Shown here: piece by piece, positions 62,265 through 64,000 of the stretch
How the letters are laid out: each line of letters begins with the position of its first letter
How positions within the stretch are numbered: the stretch's first letter is position 1
Source of the DNA: Krasilnikoviella flava
GTDB lineage: Bacteria > Actinomycetota > Actinomycetes > Actinomycetales > Cellulomonadaceae
DNA: 64,000 nucleotides
Direction: 5' to 3'
NCBI RefSeq assembly: GCF_900167525.1
Contig: NZ_FUZQ01000006.1
Location: 186,001-250,000, forward strand
The notes under the pieces: model-generated
The model's input: the letters and a program-made list of their open reading frames with translations, nothing else
Databases searched by the model: none
What the model was told of the DNA's origin: nothing
Program-made: the position numbers and the translations under genes

Positions 62265-62990
62265 GTGCCCGACGCGATCTTCGACGACCCCACGCTCGCC
62301 CGGCTCTACGACCCCCTGGACCCGGACCGCGGCGACCTCGACGCCTACCTGGCGCTCGCGCGCGAGCTGAGCGCGCGCCAGGTGCTCGACGTCGGTTGCG
62401 GCACCGGCACGTTCGCCCTGCTGCTCGCGGCGGAAGGGGTCGACGTCGTGGGCGTCGACCCGGCGGCCGCGTCGCTCGACGTCGCCCGGGCCAAGCCCGG
62501 CGCCGAGCGCGTGCGCTGGCTGCACGGCGACGCCACCTCCCTCCCGGCCCTCCAGGTGGACCTCGCCACGATGACGGGCAACGTCGCGCAGGTCTTCCTC
62601 ACCGACGCCGCGTGGACGGCGACGCTCCGCGGTGTCCGCGCGGCGCTCGCCCCGGGTGGGTACCTCGTCTTCGAGACCCGCGACCCGGCACGCCGCTACT
62701 GGGAGCGCTGGACGCGGGAGCACACCTTCGCACGTACCGACGTGCCCGGGGTCGGCATCGTCGAGACGTGGACCGACCTGACCGACGTCTCCGCGCCCTT
62801 CGTCACCTTCCACGGCACCATCGCGCTGCCGGACGGGCGCGTGCTGCACTCCGACTCCACGCTGCGCTTCCGCGAGCACGACGAGATCGAGGCGTCGCTC
62901 GATCAGTGCGGGTACGTCGTCGAGCAGGTGCGCGACGCCCCCGACCGCCCGGGGCTGGAGTGGGTGTTCGTCGCCCGCGCCGCCGGTTGA
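62265..62990 (+). CDS. Class I SAM-dependent methyltransferase
   Basis: 241 residues from a GTG. Motif I VLDVGCGTGTFALLLAAEGVDVVGVDPAAASLDVARAK (near 40-75), then WLHGDATSLP and VDLATMTGNVAQVFL. The C-terminal half (GGYLVFETRDPARRYWERW, VTFHGTIALPDGRVLHSDSTLRFREHDEIEASL) matches small-molecule methyltransferases. The acceptor is unknown. The gene is convergent with the CurA-type gene, two bases apart. Confidence 0.88.
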   Translation: MPDAIFDDPTLARLYDPLDPDRGDLDAYLALARELSARQVLDVGCGTGTFALLLAAEGVDVVGVDPAAASLDVARAKPGAERVRWLHGDATSLPALQVDLATMTGNVAQVFLTDAAWTATLRGVRAALAPGGYLVFETRDPARRYWERWTREHTFARTDVPGVGIVETWTDLTDVSAPFVTFHGTIALPDGRVLHSDSTLRFREHDEIEASLDQCGYVVEQVRDAPDRPGLEWVFVARAAG

Positions 62991-62992
62991 GC

Positions 62993-64000
62993 TCAACCTG
63001 CCGTGCGGACGACCATCTTCCCGGTGTTGGCGCCGCGCATCATGTCGACGAACGCCTGCGGGGCGTTCTCGATGCCGTCGACCACGGTCTCGTCGTAGGC
63101 GATCTTCCCGTCGGCGAACCAGCCGGTCATGAGCTCGCGGAACGCGGGCGCGTGGTCGAGGTAGCCGGCGAGCGTGAAGCCCTTGAGCATGAGCCCGCGG
63201 GTGATGAGGTTCGCCATGTTGTCCGGCCCGGGCAGGCGGTCGGTGGTGTTGTAGCCGGCGATGGCGCCGCACAGCGCGACCCGGCCGCCGTCGTTCATCA
63301 CGTCGAGCGCCGCGGTGAGGTGGTCGCCGCCGACGTTGTCGAAGAAGACGTCGACGCCGCCCGGCACCAGCCCGGGCAGCTGCTCGCGCACGGGTGCGTC
63401 CTTGTAGTTCAGGGCGGCGTCGTAGCCGTACTTCGAGGTGAGCAGCTCGACCTTCTCCGCCGACCCCGCCGACCCGACGACCCGACCCGCGCCGAGCAGC
63501 CGCGCGATCTGGCCCGCGGCGGTGCCGACGGCGCCCGCGGCGCCCGAGACGAACACGGTGTCGCCGGGCTTCATGCCCGCGATGGCGGTGAGGCCGACGT
63601 AGCCGGTGAGGCCCGTCATGCCGAGGATGCCCAGGTGCAGCGACAGGGGCACGCCCGGCAGCTCCGGCACGACGCGGAACCCGCGCGCGTCCTCCTGCAC
63701 GACGTCGCGCCAGCCGTGCTGGTGCAGCACGATCGCGCCGACGGGGACGTCGTCCGACGCGGACTCGACGACGCGCCCGATCGCACCGCCCGTCATGGTC
63801 TCCCCCAGGGCGAACGGCGGGGTGTAGCTCTTCACGTCGTTCATGCGCCCCCGCATGTAGGGGTCGACGGAGACGAACTCGTTGGCGACGCGGACCTGGC
63901 CCGGCTCGAGGTCGCCGTACGTGACCTGGACGGTGCGGAAGTCGTCCGGCGTCGGCCACCCGGAGGGGCGGGCGGCGAGCTGGACCTGGGTGCTGACGAT
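62993..64000 (-). CDS. CurA-type NADP-dependent oxidoreductase (5' end outside window)
   Basis: 335 residues are visible and the start lies beyond the right edge: the frame continues to 64000 reading IVSTQVQLAARPSGWPTPDDFRTV and VSVDPYMRGRMND. The medium-chain zinc-independent reductase pattern is complete: YVGLTAIAGMKPGDTVFVSGAAGAVGTAAGQIARLLGAGRVVGSAGSAEKVELL (NADP fold), FFDNVGGDHLTAALDVMNDGGRVALCGAIAGYN and a C-terminal IENAPQAFVDMMRGANTGKMVVR. Members reduce 2-alkenals or curcumin-type enones. Confidence 0.9.
   Translation of the reverse strand: MVSTQVQLAARPSGWPTPDDFRTVQVTYGDLEPGQVRVANEFVSVDPYMRGRMNDVKSYTPPFALGETMTGGAIGRVVESASDDVPVGAIVLHQHGWRDVVQEDARGFRVVPELPGVPLSLHLGILGMTGLTGYVGLTAIAGMKPGDTVFVSGAAGAVGTAAGQIARLLGAGRVVGSAGSAEKVELLTSKYGYDAALNYKDAPVREQLPGLVPGGVDVFFDNVGGDHLTAALDVMNDGGRVALCGAIAGYNTTDRLPGPDNMANLITRGLMLKGFTLAGYLDHAPAFRELMTGWFADGKIAYDETVVDGIENAPQAFVDMMRGANTGKMVVRTAG

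Overview
The window is very GC-rich, with codon third positions almost all G or C and many GTG starts. It contains a monomeric NADP isocitrate dehydrogenase, SAM-IV and S-box riboswitches, LacI-controlled CUT1 sugar operons, an FadE5/FadA2/FabG4/HtdX-type cluster and CsbD. This points to a high-GC actinobacterium, probably a plant-polymer degrader of the Micrococcales (Cellulomonadaceae or Promicromonosporaceae type). The species cannot be fixed from the sequence alone. No tRNA, rRNA, CRISPR array, prophage or insertion sequence was seen. Nearly all of it is ordinary chromosome.

Layout. 1-5.4 kb: purF (runs off the left end), a small membrane protein, a secreted LTD/nuclease/chitin-binding protein and a sterol-carrier-like gene. 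5.6-11.2 kb: a five-gene Opp/Dpp-type ABC operon. 11.5-19.5 kb: an NTF2-like protein, an RNB ribonuclease, monomeric icd, a lipoprotein esterase, Dps and gdhA. 19.7-23.1 kb: purL and two small genes, one an Imm-5-like putative immunity protein. 23.1-29.6 kb: a GH127 beta-L-arabinofuranosidase with a CUT1 transporter and a divergent LacI regulator. 29.6-31.4 kb: small membrane proteins and a possible Tdi1/DUF1851 immunity protein. 31.4-38.1 kb: a TetR-controlled fatty-acid module. 38.4-43.7 kb: an LLM oxidoreductase, a CocE hydrolase, a POT peptide transporter and a GNAT. 43.8-51.3 kb: a second CUT1 operon with a 2-hydroxyacid dehydrogenase, a Tat-exported beta-propeller and a DeoR/LacI chimeric regulator. 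51.5-56.1 kb: an amidase, a MerR/imine-reductase pair, CsbD and a SAM-IV-controlled class-V aminotransferase. 56.4-59.9 kb: a sigma factor coupled to a Ser/Thr kinase, then a lipoprotein and an OmpA-domain protein. 60-61.9 kb: an S-box riboswitch with rhodanese and metZ. 62-64 kb: a degenerate GNAT, a methyltransferase and a CurA-type oxidoreductase that runs off the right end.

How the genes work together. Purine synthesis (purF, purL) and nitrogen/carbon core metabolism (gdhA, icd) form the housekeeping backbone. Two sugar-import operons carry their own regulators. Sulfur/methionine genes at 54.7-61.9 kb are read by two different SAM-sensing RNA classes less than 4 kb apart. The divergent acyl-CoA dehydrogenase and thiolase/reductase/hydratase genes could together carry out a full beta-oxidation-type cycle.

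The most unusual feature is a family of intergenic arrays at 5.0, 15.9 and 38.2 kb. They are built from 20 copies of the core CGAGGTAGT (or its complement) at a 19-20 bp period. They usually start within a few bases of a stop codon, and in two of the three cases they are arranged as two opposed half-arrays around a spacer of about 40 bp. I know of no described element that matches them.
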